From Flavobacteriaceae bacterium F08102 (GTDB lineage: Bacteria > Bacteroidota > Bacteroidia > Flavobacteriales > Flavobacteriaceae): DNA of 64,000 nucleotides. The stretch is taken from positions 186,001 to 250,000 of the forward strand of contig JALKAY010000008.1 in NCBI GenBank assembly GCA_023015935.1. The letters run 5' to 3'. This document shows, piece by piece, positions 16,493 to 24,771 of this stretch. The notes under the pieces are model-generated. The model had not been told where the DNA came from and did no database searches. It saw only the letters and a program-made list of their open reading frames with translations. The translations under genes and the position numbers were made by a program. Position 1 is the stretch's first letter, and each line of letters opens with the position of its first letter.

Positions 16493-17586
16493 GTGTTAAG
16501 CCAATTTACCATTAACGAATCTAATTTTCGTAATGATTCTTGTTCTTGCTTTAATTTTGATGTTGTCATTTTCAAACCTTCAATTTCATTAAAAGCTTGA
16601 ATATATTCATTCAAATTAGCTTCTGGTTTAATTACAACAGGGTTTTCATAAAACAATTCACTTGCATACCTTAATTTCTGATGTAATTCTATAGCAATAA
16701 ACGGTGTACCTACAAGGCCTGAAACATATAGGCTATGCATCCTACTACTAATCGTTAATTTTGCTTGACTGAAAAAATTAAAAAAATCCAAAATTGAACA
16801 TTCATTCGGATTCCAAATTGTTAATTTAAAATCTGCCTTATTTATTTCTGCATAAATATTTTTGTTTTTTTCATGTTGTAAAAATATCCAGTGCGTTTTC
16901 ATTGCAGTATTTTCTTCAATGTATTCTGCAAGATTAAGCAATTGCCCTAAATGCTTTTCATAAACTTTTTTATGTCCATAAGATCTAGGACAAATTACAA
17001 CTTCATCAATTCTCTTTCTACTTTTATTTTGTTCCAAAAAATTCCCATATTCAATACTTAGGTCATTACTGAGGTGCATATTTTTTTTAATACCCATCGC
17101 ATCAGCCTCATCCCAAGACTTTTGATCTCTAACTCCTAAGATTTTAAAGTTTTTTAAAATTTGCCCATGTAAATTTCTGGTTCTATCATTAAAGTATGGT
17201 CCTATTCCAATTCCTATACCTCCAAATTCAGTACCAATAAGTCTGGGTAAATTAAACCTAATCAGATTTGCTAAATATCTTTTGAAATACGTTGCTTTTT
17301 TCATATTAGTTCGGTAATCAAAAAAGACGCCACCTCCAATATAATAAACCTTGTCAAATTGTGCATAAAACAACCATGGTAGTTTTTGCTTGGTTTTTAT
17401 AATCTTAATCTTAGGTAAATAATTATATAAATAATCAGGATCTTCCTTTGAGAATGGAAACGAAACATAAACATCCACATTGTTGAGTTGATTAACTCTC
17501 TTGACTGCTAATTCTAGGAGTAAATCATCTCCAAAATTGCGATGCCCTATGTACCCTTGTAGTAAAATTTTCTTTTTAGATCCCAT
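16489..17586 (-). CDS. Polysaccharide pyruvyl transferase family protein (PF04230 type)
   Basis: 365 residues. The N-terminal KKILLQGYIGHRNFGDDLLLE and the central YYIGGGVFFDYR are the standard landmarks; the C-terminal SSRMHSLYVSGLVGTPFIAIEL matches the family's SxRxH motif. Known members (CsaB, WcaK, Pvg1) add a ketal pyruvate from PEP to a sugar of the repeat unit. Here it could alternatively be one of the family members that act as glycosyltransferases. The TAATG overlap with the upstream gene and the ATGA overlap with the flippase show tight coupling. Confidence 0.85.
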   Translation of the reverse strand: MGSKKKILLQGYIGHRNFGDDLLLELAVKRVNQLNNVDVYVSFPFSKEDPDYLYNYLPKIKIIKTKQKLPWLFYAQFDKVYYIGGGVFFDYRTNMKKATYFKRYLANLIRFNLPRLIGTEFGGIGIGIGPYFNDRTRNLHGQILKNFKILGVRDQKSWDEADAMGIKKNMHLSNDLSIEYGNFLEQNKSRKRIDEVVICPRSYGHKKVYEKHLGQLLNLAEYIEENTAMKTHWIFLQHEKNKNIYAEINKADFKLTIWNPNECSILDFFNFFSQAKLTISSRMHSLYVSGLVGTPFIAIELHQKLRYASELFYENPVVIKPEANLNEYIQAFNEIEGLKMTTSKLKQEQESLRKLDSLMVNWLNT

Positions 17587-19196
17587 TACACAAAAAATAG
17601 TGGTTTTTTAAATTCAATTGATTCTATAATCTTTGCGAAAACCGGTTCCTTTAGGTATTCTTCAATTGTTCCTTTTCTAAAACCACGAATATCAGTGGTA
17701 TTCTCTTCATAAAACATATTAAACGGTATCTGATACCGTATAAATAATAGGTAGGCATACTTTAATGCTTCCTGTTTGTTCTTATCCAAGTTGTAATTTT
17801 CAACCTTAAAATCGGCTAATACCTCAAAATACTCCGCTTTTGAATTAATATCCACCGTAAACCCTTTGTTACGGTAATGCGTTCTAGAGACCACCAAACA
17901 CGGTTTATTCACCAAAGGCAGTTCCATGCCAGCAGTCGTTGTATGTACAATACCAAGATCTGTTATATCATAAATACTCCAACTATTTACCTTTGCATCG
18001 GGTTTTATAATTTTCACATTTTGATTTGGAGTCATATTATCCATGATAATGTCGTAAAATGGCATTTTTGTGCCAATGACTACTTCAGCAGGATGAATTT
18101 TTACAATCAATTGTTTTTCTGGATGGTCATTAAACCAAGCAATGGTTTCAAGCACCCATTCTACTGGGTTTTTAAAAGCAATCTCTCGTTGTGCGCTCGC
18201 CGCATCCCACAAAACATTCGTAAATAGGGTGTAAATGGGTTTGTTGGGGTCTAAACCTAGGTTGGCAATGGTTTCATTTTGCGAGGTTTCTTTACCAAAA
18301 TTATATACATAAACATCATTTTTGTGTGAGATTCTGGAATCAAGATAATCGTTTAAGACATGCATTTCCTTTGGGGTTAACTCTTTGTCTTTAACGCGCT
18401 CCCACTCTTCAGATACGTCCCAAGAATCACCTGTTTTATTCCAATTAAAAACTTGTGAATGCCGCATTTTCCCACGACCATGTACCAAAGTAGGTATGTT
18501 ATTTTGAGTTAGCACTTCAAATGGGGGGCCCCAAGTACTATAAATACCATGACTCATAATCACCTTATCTACCTTTAAATCTACCAGTTTTCTACCTATT
18601 GCATCTGTAAGTGCTATTGCCTTTTTGAAAAGCTCCTTTTTTTCTTTAAAATTTGGTAAATCATTAGATAATACACCAACCTTATATTGTTTTAATAGGG
18701 AAGCTTCTAAAATTGCATCATACTTTTCATTGTATTCATACGATTTGGTTGAATCGATAAAATCAGAAACTTTAATAAAATCTAACTTGAGGTTTGTCAA
18801 AAATTTAGAAGCATATAAGACATTGTATTTTTCTTGATACTCCCAATTTTCTTCATTCCCAATTTTTTTCATTTCGTGCACAGGCAATGTATTGTCATCA
18901 AAAATAATGGTTACATTATGTCCCTTTTTCTTTAGTGCCAAAGCCAAAAGTCCTTCGATATATAAATGAAACGAACTTCCAGGAAGCATTAATAACACAA
19001 AAATATTTTGTGGTTTACTTGATTTCTCAGGTTTCATTTGACCTAGTTTTTCCGCTTGAACTAACGGAATACTCTTGTTAAAAACTGAATATCCTAGTTT
19101 TTTATACGAAAACCCAACCGCATGTAATAATTTTACAAGGATGGGAAATAACGATAGTTTTATTTTATCTTTAATTTTCAATGGTTCCTGTTTCAT
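17586..19196 (-). CDS. Capsule-type polysaccharide biosynthesis protein, GT-B-like
   Basis: 536 residues, soluble. N-terminal half has FVLLMLPGSSFHLYIEGLL and NVTIIFDDNTLP; the C-terminal half has YTLFTNVLWDAA, LIVKIHPAEVV and HTTTAGMELPLVNKPCLVVS. HPAE and T-x-G-x-E-x-PL are donor-site features of capsule-synthesis transferases related to the Kdo/nonulosonate transferase group. It directly follows PseG (ATGA overlap), so it is a good candidate for the transferase that adds the nonulosonate to the chain. That assignment is an inference from position and fold. Confidence 0.75.
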   Translation of the reverse strand: MKQEPLKIKDKIKLSLFPILVKLLHAVGFSYKKLGYSVFNKSIPLVQAEKLGQMKPEKSSKPQNIFVLLMLPGSSFHLYIEGLLALALKKKGHNVTIIFDDNTLPVHEMKKIGNEENWEYQEKYNVLYASKFLTNLKLDFIKVSDFIDSTKSYEYNEKYDAILEASLLKQYKVGVLSNDLPNFKEKKELFKKAIALTDAIGRKLVDLKVDKVIMSHGIYSTWGPPFEVLTQNNIPTLVHGRGKMRHSQVFNWNKTGDSWDVSEEWERVKDKELTPKEMHVLNDYLDSRISHKNDVYVYNFGKETSQNETIANLGLDPNKPIYTLFTNVLWDAASAQREIAFKNPVEWVLETIAWFNDHPEKQLIVKIHPAEVVIGTKMPFYDIIMDNMTPNQNVKIIKPDAKVNSWSIYDITDLGIVHTTTAGMELPLVNKPCLVVSRTHYRNKGFTVDINSKAEYFEVLADFKVENYNLDKNKQEALKYAYLLFIRYQIPFNMFYEENTTDIRGFRKGTIEEYLKEPVFAKIIESIEFKKPLFFV

Positions 19197-20173
19197 AATG
19201 TAACGGTATGTTGTATTCTACTTTTAGATTTCCCGTCTAAATTACCTTGTTGATTCTTTATCAAACTTCGCAATAATGACGTATTTTCATATTGATTAAT
19301 CACCGTCTCTATCATTTTTTCAACGGTAGCTTGCCCGTCAGTTTGCCCAAGCCCTAAGGCCATTTCCAATTGGGTTACTCCCCGATAATTTAAGCGTTGA
19401 TTCTCTACAAACCAACACGTAAATATGGGTTTTCTTAGTGCAATTGCTTCAAAACTTAAAACGCTAGCAGGAATCAATACGATTTTAGATGTAGTCATAT
19501 AGTGAATCATTTCGGATTCATTTAAGCTATATAAAGGCCGTAGGTTTTTACTGTTGTTTTCTCGAACTTGAGCGCTTGACTTTACTACCCAATAAATGGG
19601 GGCAGAAAAATTCGCTTCGAGTAAGCCATTCGCGAATTTTTCACCCAAGTCAAAGGTATCGGCACCACCAAAACATATAAAAACACCTTCTCCTGTTGGC
19701 TCCTCCATAGGTTGCTGCGCAATTTCTAAAAATTTTGGCCGCAGTAATGCGTAGTCAAGTCCCAAACAAAATACCGTACTTGGATCATACGGCGCAAACA
19801 TTTCTTTGGTCAACCCCGGTGTATGGTTTAATACGATATCTACATTTTGTACCGAATACGGTATATCGTTGGTTTCAATGAGTTTTGCCACTAAGGCCCG
19901 TAAGGTTTTTTTCCAAGCCTCCGTAAACGCATAGCCATCAAGCCAAACAATATCGTTTTTAGCTACCCATGGTAACATAGCTGCATCATGCTCAATGCCA
20001 ATAACTTCAAATTCTTCTACAATCCCTTTTACGTAGCCCACATTTTCTTTTAAACACACAAAAGTTATTTCAAAAAGATCCGAAAGCATCCAAGCTGCCG
20101 CCATACAACGAGAAACATGTCCGCGCCCTATGGTGGTATTTCCATCTGTTCTAAAATATAACTTTTGTTGCAT
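19193..20173 (-). CDS. pseG: PseG-like nucleotide-sugar hydrolase
   Basis: 326 residues. The N-terminal YFRTDGNTTIGRGHVSRCM is the PseG signature (RxD-x5-G-x-GHxxR with the essential His), followed by a MurG-like donor domain with FICFGGADTFDLG, IVLIPASVLSFEAIAL and KPIFTCW. PseG cleaves UDP from UDP-2,4-diacetamido-trideoxy-altrose in the pseudaminate pathway; here the true substrate may lack the 4-amino group because PseC and PseH are not in the locus. It is 3 bases downstream of the NTF2-like gene and overlaps the next gene by 4 bases. Confidence 0.86.
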   Translation of the reverse strand: MQQKLYFRTDGNTTIGRGHVSRCMAAAWMLSDLFEITFVCLKENVGYVKGIVEEFEVIGIEHDAAMLPWVAKNDIVWLDGYAFTEAWKKTLRALVAKLIETNDIPYSVQNVDIVLNHTPGLTKEMFAPYDPSTVFCLGLDYALLRPKFLEIAQQPMEEPTGEGVFICFGGADTFDLGEKFANGLLEANFSAPIYWVVKSSAQVRENNSKNLRPLYSLNESEMIHYMTTSKIVLIPASVLSFEAIALRKPIFTCWFVENQRLNYRGVTQLEMALGLGQTDGQATVEKMIETVINQYENTSLLRSLIKNQQGNLDGKSKSRIQHTVTL

Positions 20174-20176
20174 CGT

Positions 20177-20656
20177 TTAAGTTCGTGGAAGGTAGCCTGT
20201 AAAGCTTTGTATTTTCCATTGATTATTAACTTTTCTCAACACAAAGAGGCTTAACCAATCGAGGTTGAGATTCGGTTTATTTTTCACCTCCAAAGTCCCA
20301 TCAAACACTTTATGAACGAAAGCTGTTTCACCTAGAATATCAATTCGCGACAAATAAACATTTTCAAACAGAAAATTCAACGGATCTTCGGCAAATTCTT
20401 CTTTGTTAAATTGCGTACTCTGATGTAACCAATCCTTTTTATACGCCGCTAAATTTGGATAAGTCAAACTCCATGTAGCTTTATCAGACGACTTCTTGCC
20501 ATCAATTCCAAAAAACCCTTCTTCCATAAAATCATCTTCAATCATGGACCAATCTTCTGAACAGAATGCAACAAAATCGCGATACATGATCAATTCCCAA
20601 ATCAAACGCTCCTCTTCATTATACGTTTTAGGTGCCACGTGTTTTTTTTTCTTCAT
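20177..20656 (-). CDS. NTF2/SnoaL-like small protein embedded in the nonulosonate operon
   Basis: 159 residues. A helical N-terminal half (ERLIWELIMYRDFVAFCSEDWSMIEDDF) is followed by beta-rich sequence ending in FVLRKVNNQWKIQSFTGYLP, the layout of the cone-shaped NTF2/SnoaL fold: long helices, then a curved sheet with a closing W-K-I strand. No motif fixes a function. It starts within the neuB stop (ATGA overlap) and ends 3 bases before pseG, so it is translationally coupled to both, which argues for a role in the same pathway, for example as an isomerase or a subunit. Similar folds include ketosteroid-isomerase-like enzymes and binding proteins. The fold call is from pattern only. Confidence 0.6.
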   Translation of the reverse strand: MKKKKHVAPKTYNEEERLIWELIMYRDFVAFCSEDWSMIEDDFMEEGFFGIDGKKSSDKATWSLTYPNLAAYKKDWLHQSTQFNKEEFAEDPLNFLFENVYLSRIDILGETAFVHKVFDGTLEVKNKPNLNLDWLSLFVLRKVNNQWKIQSFTGYLPRT

Positions 20657-21831
20657 AATCCACGTAATTGATTCAACCGAATATAATCGCCTTGCTGAAC
20701 ATCCTCCCCAAGGGTTTTACCAATCACTTTATCCATTTCATAGGGGGGCAATGCATCTACCGGACAAGGTCGAAGGACTTGCACATCCTCTTTCCGAATT
20801 ACTTCTCCCGCCTTCATCGTTCTGGTAGTCCGTATGGCGCGCCGTTGAACAATAACGGTATTTTTTTCATTGGCAGCAAGCTGTTTTATTCCATCCCCAA
20901 TAATCAAAGGTAAAAACTGTCCATCTGTTGCCATATTTTGAATCTTTTCACATCGGGTCTCAAAAGAGTCTGTGGCTTGAATTTCTTTTTTTAAAGCTGC
21001 TGTATTTTGTACCATTGAACGCCATTCATCGGGCATCATTGAAAACGAATGATCTTGTCCCGTTTTGGTATTGTCTAAGGTGAAATGTTTTTCCACTGCA
21101 GCACAGCCATACAATCCTACAGCACCTAACACCGTTAAATCGCCATGGGTATGGTCTGACAAGCCTAAAGGTACTCCAGGCCACAACGATGCGTACTGTT
21201 CTAGCACTTTTAAATTAATGTTAGAAAAACGCTCTTTTGTCAAGGCAATATCTTCTCCTTTCTTTGCTGTATAATTGGTATTACACTGCATTAGAATAAC
21301 TTGTGTATTTACAGCTAATGCAGCCTCCATGGCAAGTTGTACTTCGTGTAAGGTAGACGCTCCTGTGGCAATAATAACTGGTTTATGAAAACTCGCCATC
21401 ACCTCAATCTCTTCGTGCCAAGTAATATCTCCAGACCCCAATTTAAATGCTGATACGTATGGTGCAACGGCTTTGGTTATTTCAATAGAGTAAGGTGACG
21501 TAAAATAATCTATTCCGAGTGATGTTGCTAACTCTTTTAATTCTAAGGTCCATTCAAAGGGAATAGATGCCGCCTTATACGATTCATAAACAGAGGTTTC
21601 CCAGGTACTTTGGTGCGTTTTTACATTTTTCAGATGTTTAAATCCATAATCTGAAACAATGGTATCTGCATTAAAATTTTGCATCTTAATGGCATCTACG
21701 CCCGACTCGGCACCTGCATAAATTAATTCCTTTGCATGTTCTAAATCCCCATTGTGATTGGAGGCAATATCTGCTATAAAATAAACAGGTTCATCTTTAT
21801 CAATAATTCTGTTGTTAATTTTAACCTTCAT
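20653..21831 (-). CDS. NeuB/PseI-type nonulosonate synthase with SAF domain
   Basis: 392 residues. The TIM-barrel half has DIASNHNGDLEHAKELI, DAIKMQNF, FTSPYSIE, KLGSGDITW, IATGAST, GLSDHTHGD, EKHFTLDN and a GQDHSFSM loop: the PEP-, metal- and sugar-binding motifs of NeuB-family synthases. The C-terminal ~65 residues (VQRRAIRTTRTMKAGEVI to IRLNQLRGL) are the antifreeze-like SAF domain. It condenses PEP with a free 2-acetamido sugar to give a nine-carbon 2-keto acid. It is about 40 residues longer than a typical 345-350-residue NeuB because of an insertion between barrel and SAF domain. It overlaps the upstream reductase by 11 bases. Confidence 0.9.
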   Translation of the reverse strand: MKVKINNRIIDKDEPVYFIADIASNHNGDLEHAKELIYAGAESGVDAIKMQNFNADTIVSDYGFKHLKNVKTHQSTWETSVYESYKAASIPFEWTLELKELATSLGIDYFTSPYSIEITKAVAPYVSAFKLGSGDITWHEEIEVMASFHKPVIIATGASTLHEVQLAMEAALAVNTQVILMQCNTNYTAKKGEDIALTKERFSNINLKVLEQYASLWPGVPLGLSDHTHGDLTVLGAVGLYGCAAVEKHFTLDNTKTGQDHSFSMMPDEWRSMVQNTAALKKEIQATDSFETRCEKIQNMATDGQFLPLIIGDGIKQLAANEKNTVIVQRRAIRTTRTMKAGEVIRKEDVQVLRPCPVDALPPYEMDKVIGKTLGEDVQQGDYIRLNQLRGL

Positions 21832-22693
21832 ATATGTACTTTTTTAACCCTTCAATGCGTGTTAACCCCGTAAGGGTTTCTTTTTCATATACCAAAAATC
21901 GGTCTCCATAAAGTTGTAGCATTCGCTCAGGAATAACGGCTAAATTAACTTCACGTTTACCTCCTGCCTGAATGCGGTTTTTGTCATAGCCAAACCGTTC
22001 TGCTTGGGCTTGTAAAAAATGATATTCTTCTGAGTGATCTTGACTTCCAAAATGAAGGGTTCCTGTAATCCGATCGCGAATAATTAACTCAACACCTTCA
22101 ATTAACAAGCTTGCCAGTATTCTATTTTGCACCACGCCTCGATCTACAATTATGCTTTCACCTTTTGCCAATTTTTCTAACAAAGCTTGATTTCGCGTAA
22201 TTTTATGAGGAACCCATCCTTGTACCGATGCAAAACGTAAAATCGCATAGGCTACCGTACTTTCTTTTAACATGGCTTCACAACGCGCTTTAAACTGACC
22301 ATACGGAGTCACACTCTTCGCTTCGAGAGACTCGATAAGTTTTTCACCATTATAACCATCTAAGGCTAAGGCTGATGAGGCATAGAGATAATGGCAAGTA
22401 TTTTGTTGGGCGTAGGCAATAATCGCTGCGTGGATTTGTGCTCCAATTTCGTCTTCTCCACGTAAAAAATTGACTACACTGTCTGGCTGTACTTCCTCAA
22501 GGCACTGTCTATAATCTGCTACTTGATAAGGCAAACGCACGACCCTACAGTTGGCAGGAAATTCAATCTGCGCCTTGTATACCGTTCCAACGACCCGATA
22601 ATCACTAGGTACCAACTGCTGAACTAAGGAATACCCTAGCCACGAAGAGGCTCCTAAAATCAATACCGTTTTTCGTTGAGAATCCTTTTGCAT
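21821..22693 (-). CDS. RmlD-like NAD(P)-dependent sugar reductase/epimerase
   Basis: 290 residues, extended SDR. The Rossmann motif is LILGASSWLGYSLV (GxxxxxG), the active-site pair YGQFK (YxxxK) lies after a serine-rich ASSALALDG, and the C-terminal substrate domain (VVQNRILASLLIEGV, GTLHFGSQDHSEEYHF) follows RmlD/WbvR-like 4-ketoreductases. It is coupled to PseB (TAATG overlap) and to NeuB (11-base overlap). This placement suggests that it reduces the 4-keto product of PseB, instead of the usual PseC amination. That would give a 2-acetamido-2,6-dideoxyhexose with a 4-hydroxyl. The alternative is a UDP-L-RhaNAc/QuiNAc-type branch acting with one of the 2-epimerases. Confidence 0.75.
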   Translation of the reverse strand: MQKDSQRKTVLILGASSWLGYSLVQQLVPSDYRVVGTVYKAQIEFPANCRVVRLPYQVADYRQCLEEVQPDSVVNFLRGEDEIGAQIHAAIIAYAQQNTCHYLYASSALALDGYNGEKLIESLEAKSVTPYGQFKARCEAMLKESTVAYAILRFASVQGWVPHKITRNQALLEKLAKGESIIVDRGVVQNRILASLLIEGVELIIRDRITGTLHFGSQDHSEEYHFLQAQAERFGYDKNRIQAGGKREVNLAVIPERMLQLYGDRFLVYEKETLTGLTRIEGLKKYIYEG

Positions 22694-23712
22694 TAAACCG
22701 TGAAATTAGGATCTACATGTTCTTTTATAAGGGCTCTTATCTCTTCTACCCCTACCCATTCATCGTTGGTACCCGAATTATACACAAATCCAGGGGGAAC
22801 CATTTTAGCTTTGTTTTTATCTATATAATCTTGAATTGTATAACGATAGGTTTGTGGTAAAATAATATAATAATCACCTACATCTACCGTATTATATGAA
22901 TCTGAAGAGGTAATCATTTCTTCGTGAATTTTTTCACCTGGACGAATCCCTAAAATGGGTTTTTCACAATCAGGTCCAATCGCTTCTGCAAGGACCATTA
23001 TTTTATAGGATGGAATTTTAGGAATAAATATCTCTCCTCCCCATGCGTGTTCTAAGGCGTGTAATACCATTTCAACACTATCGTCTAACGAGATATTAAA
23101 ACGAGTCATTTCTGGATCAGTAATCGGTAAAACGCCACTTTCTCTCTTATTCAAGAAAAAAGGAATCACTGAACCTCTAGACCCCATTACATTTCCATAG
23201 CGCACCACAGAAAATTTTAAATCTCTTGAACCGCTCATGTTGTTAGCTGCAACAAATAACTTATCAGAACACAATTTTGTAGCTCCGTATAAATTTAAAG
23301 GTGCAGCTGCTTTATCGGTAGAGAGTGCTACCACACGTTTAACCCCCGTATCGAGTGCTGCATCAATCACATTTTCGGCACCATTGATGTTGGTTTTAAT
23401 ACATTCCATCGGATTGTATTCGGCGGCAGGAACTTGCTTTAAAGCGGCAGCGTGAATAATATAATCAACCCCTTCACAAGCCCTCTTCATCCGTTCTTTA
23501 TCACGTACATCTCCAATAAAATAACGCATGGCCTTATATTTTTCAGGACTAAAAACCTGTGCCATTTCAAATTGTTTTAATTCATCGCGCGAATACACAA
23601 TAATTCTACGTACCTCAGGATATCGCTTTAACACAATTTCAATAAACTTCTTTCCAAAGGATCCTGTTCCCCCAGTAATTAATATGGATTTATGATTTAA
23701 ATCTAAACTCAT
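22693..23712 (-). CDS. pseB: PseB-type UDP-N-acetylglucosamine 4,6-dehydratase (inverting)
   Basis: 339 residues. TGGTGSFGKKF (Rossmann loop), HAAALKQVPAAEYNP, STDKAAAPLNLYGATK with the catalytic Asp-Lys and Tyr-x3-Lys, and RYGNVMGSRGSVIP are all in place and match PseB/FlaA1 enzymes. It converts UDP-GlcNAc to the 4-keto-6-deoxy-L-arabino product by C5 inversion, the first step of pseudaminate-type and L-FucNAc-type pathways. It lies one base after the SpsF-like gene and overlaps the reductase start (TAATG), so it is the second gene of a coupled operon. Confidence 0.92.
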   Translation of the reverse strand: MSLDLNHKSILITGGTGSFGKKFIEIVLKRYPEVRRIIVYSRDELKQFEMAQVFSPEKYKAMRYFIGDVRDKERMKRACEGVDYIIHAAALKQVPAAEYNPMECIKTNINGAENVIDAALDTGVKRVVALSTDKAAAPLNLYGATKLCSDKLFVAANNMSGSRDLKFSVVRYGNVMGSRGSVIPFFLNKRESGVLPITDPEMTRFNISLDDSVEMVLHALEHAWGGEIFIPKIPSYKIMVLAEAIGPDCEKPILGIRPGEKIHEEMITSSDSYNTVDVGDYYIILPQTYRYTIQDYIDKNKAKMVPPGFVYNSGTNDEWVGVEEIRALIKEHVDPNFTV

Positions 23713-23713
23713 T

Positions 23714-24406
23714 TCAGCTGTTTTTTCTTTCTAAATAACTATATAAGGCTGCTTGATTCAAAGGCGTCTTTGTCGCTGTAAACACTTGCAGCAATTGTTC
23801 TATTCTCGTTCTATCTTCTACACTATCAACCGTTAATTTACGATCTAGATGTTGTTGAAGACCAAAGGTAGATGGGGTAACTAAACACGTCTTAAAAAGA
23901 CTTGGATTTTGAATAAAATACGGGGTAACATGCTCTTTATCATAGGGGGTTAAATCCTGTAGATCGACCTTTCTAAAAGCTCCGACACGGATAAATTCCG
24001 TTGCCAAATGACTCAATCCTTCAATGCCCGTATAATCATTTTGATTTTCCTTATGCAACGCCAACAATTCACGACAAACAGTAGCTTGATAAAATAGGTT
24101 ATCTGCCGTAACACGTACAATAACATCACGGTCATTTAAGTTGCCACATCCGCTTAAAAACCGACTAAATACATCATCACGATCACCGCGAACTACGGTA
24201 CAATTCAAGTTATTAGATGCATAGACCTCTATGGGATCATCTTCTTCTAGAGCACTGGTAGCAATGTAAATTTCATCGCAAATAGCTAGGTTACGAACTG
24301 CATCTACAACGCGTTTTAATAGCGGTACACCATTAATTGGACTTAAGGTCTTACCCCGTAAACGTGAGCTTCCCATCCTAGCCTGAATTATGGCTCTAAC
24401 TATCAT
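23714..24406 (-). CDS. SpsF/PseF-type CMP-sugar cytidylyltransferase
   Basis: 230 residues. IIQARMGSSRLRGKTL is the nucleotide-binding start of the SpsF branch of cytidylyltransferases; VRGDRDDVFSRFL and RVTADNLF give the metal/CTP-site acidic residues, and DRKLTVDSVEDRTRI is the usual C-terminal landmark. It probably activates the locus-specific nonulosonate as the CMP-sugar. It is the first gene of the coupled operon that runs down to the flippase. A perfect -7 promoter element lies 25 bases upstream. The ATG at 24406 is the natural start. Confidence 0.85.
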   Translation of the reverse strand: MIVRAIIQARMGSSRLRGKTLSPINGVPLLKRVVDAVRNLAICDEIYIATSALEEDDPIEVYASNNLNCTVVRGDRDDVFSRFLSGCGNLNDRDVIVRVTADNLFYQATVCRELLALHKENQNDYTGIEGLSHLATEFIRVGAFRKVDLQDLTPYDKEHVTPYFIQNPSLFKTCLVTPSTFGLQQHLDRKLTVDSVEDRTRIEQLLQVFTATKTPLNQAALYSYLERKNS

Positions 24407-24430
24407 TTTATTGGCGTTTTTTGGTATTCA

Positions 24431-24438
24431 CAAAAATA
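24431..24438 (-). promoter_or_regulatory. -7 promoter element for the nonulosonate operon
   Basis: On the minus strand this reads TATTTTTG, a perfect TAnnTTTG match, 25 bases upstream of the ATG at 24406. No TTG was found at the -33 position, so the element is only half supported. A promoter is expected here because the gap to the next upstream gene is 365 bases and filled with repeats. Confidence 0.42.
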
Positions 24439-24508
24439 AGGTTTTATTCCAAAATCTGAGCGGAAGTTATAAACAAAAGAAGGAAGTATTTAACGAAGAT
24501 AAGCCTCC

Positions 24509-24766
24509 AGGTCTCAGTCTACAGCCTACAGTCTACAGTCTACAGTCTTCAGCCTACAGTCTACAGTCCACAGTCTACAGTCTACAGTTCAGTCTTCAGT
24601 TGCAGTCGGGAGTCTTCAGTCTTCAGTTTTAAGTATCGTATACATTTCATGGTCTATTATTGAAAATAACATTAATATGATTACCGTCTACTTCATTCGA
24701 ATCCCGCTGACAACTGCCGACTGTTAACTATATACTATTCTGACTGCCGACTGTAGACTGTGGACT
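24509..24766. repeat. CAGTCTACAGTC-type array with inverted counterpart
   Basis: From about 24509 to 24630 the sequence is an irregular array of 7-8-base units (CAGTCTA, CAGTCTTC, CAGCCTA, CAGTCCA). About 110 bases downstream, 24741-24766 carries the opposite orientation. The 18-mer AGTCCACAGTCTACAGTC (24565-24582) is perfectly complementary to 24749-24766, so a large stem-loop is possible. The inverted arm ends 5 bases before the stop of the epimerase gene. The rest of the 24439-24771 gap shows nothing else. Confidence 0.88.
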
Positions 24767-24771
24767 AATCA

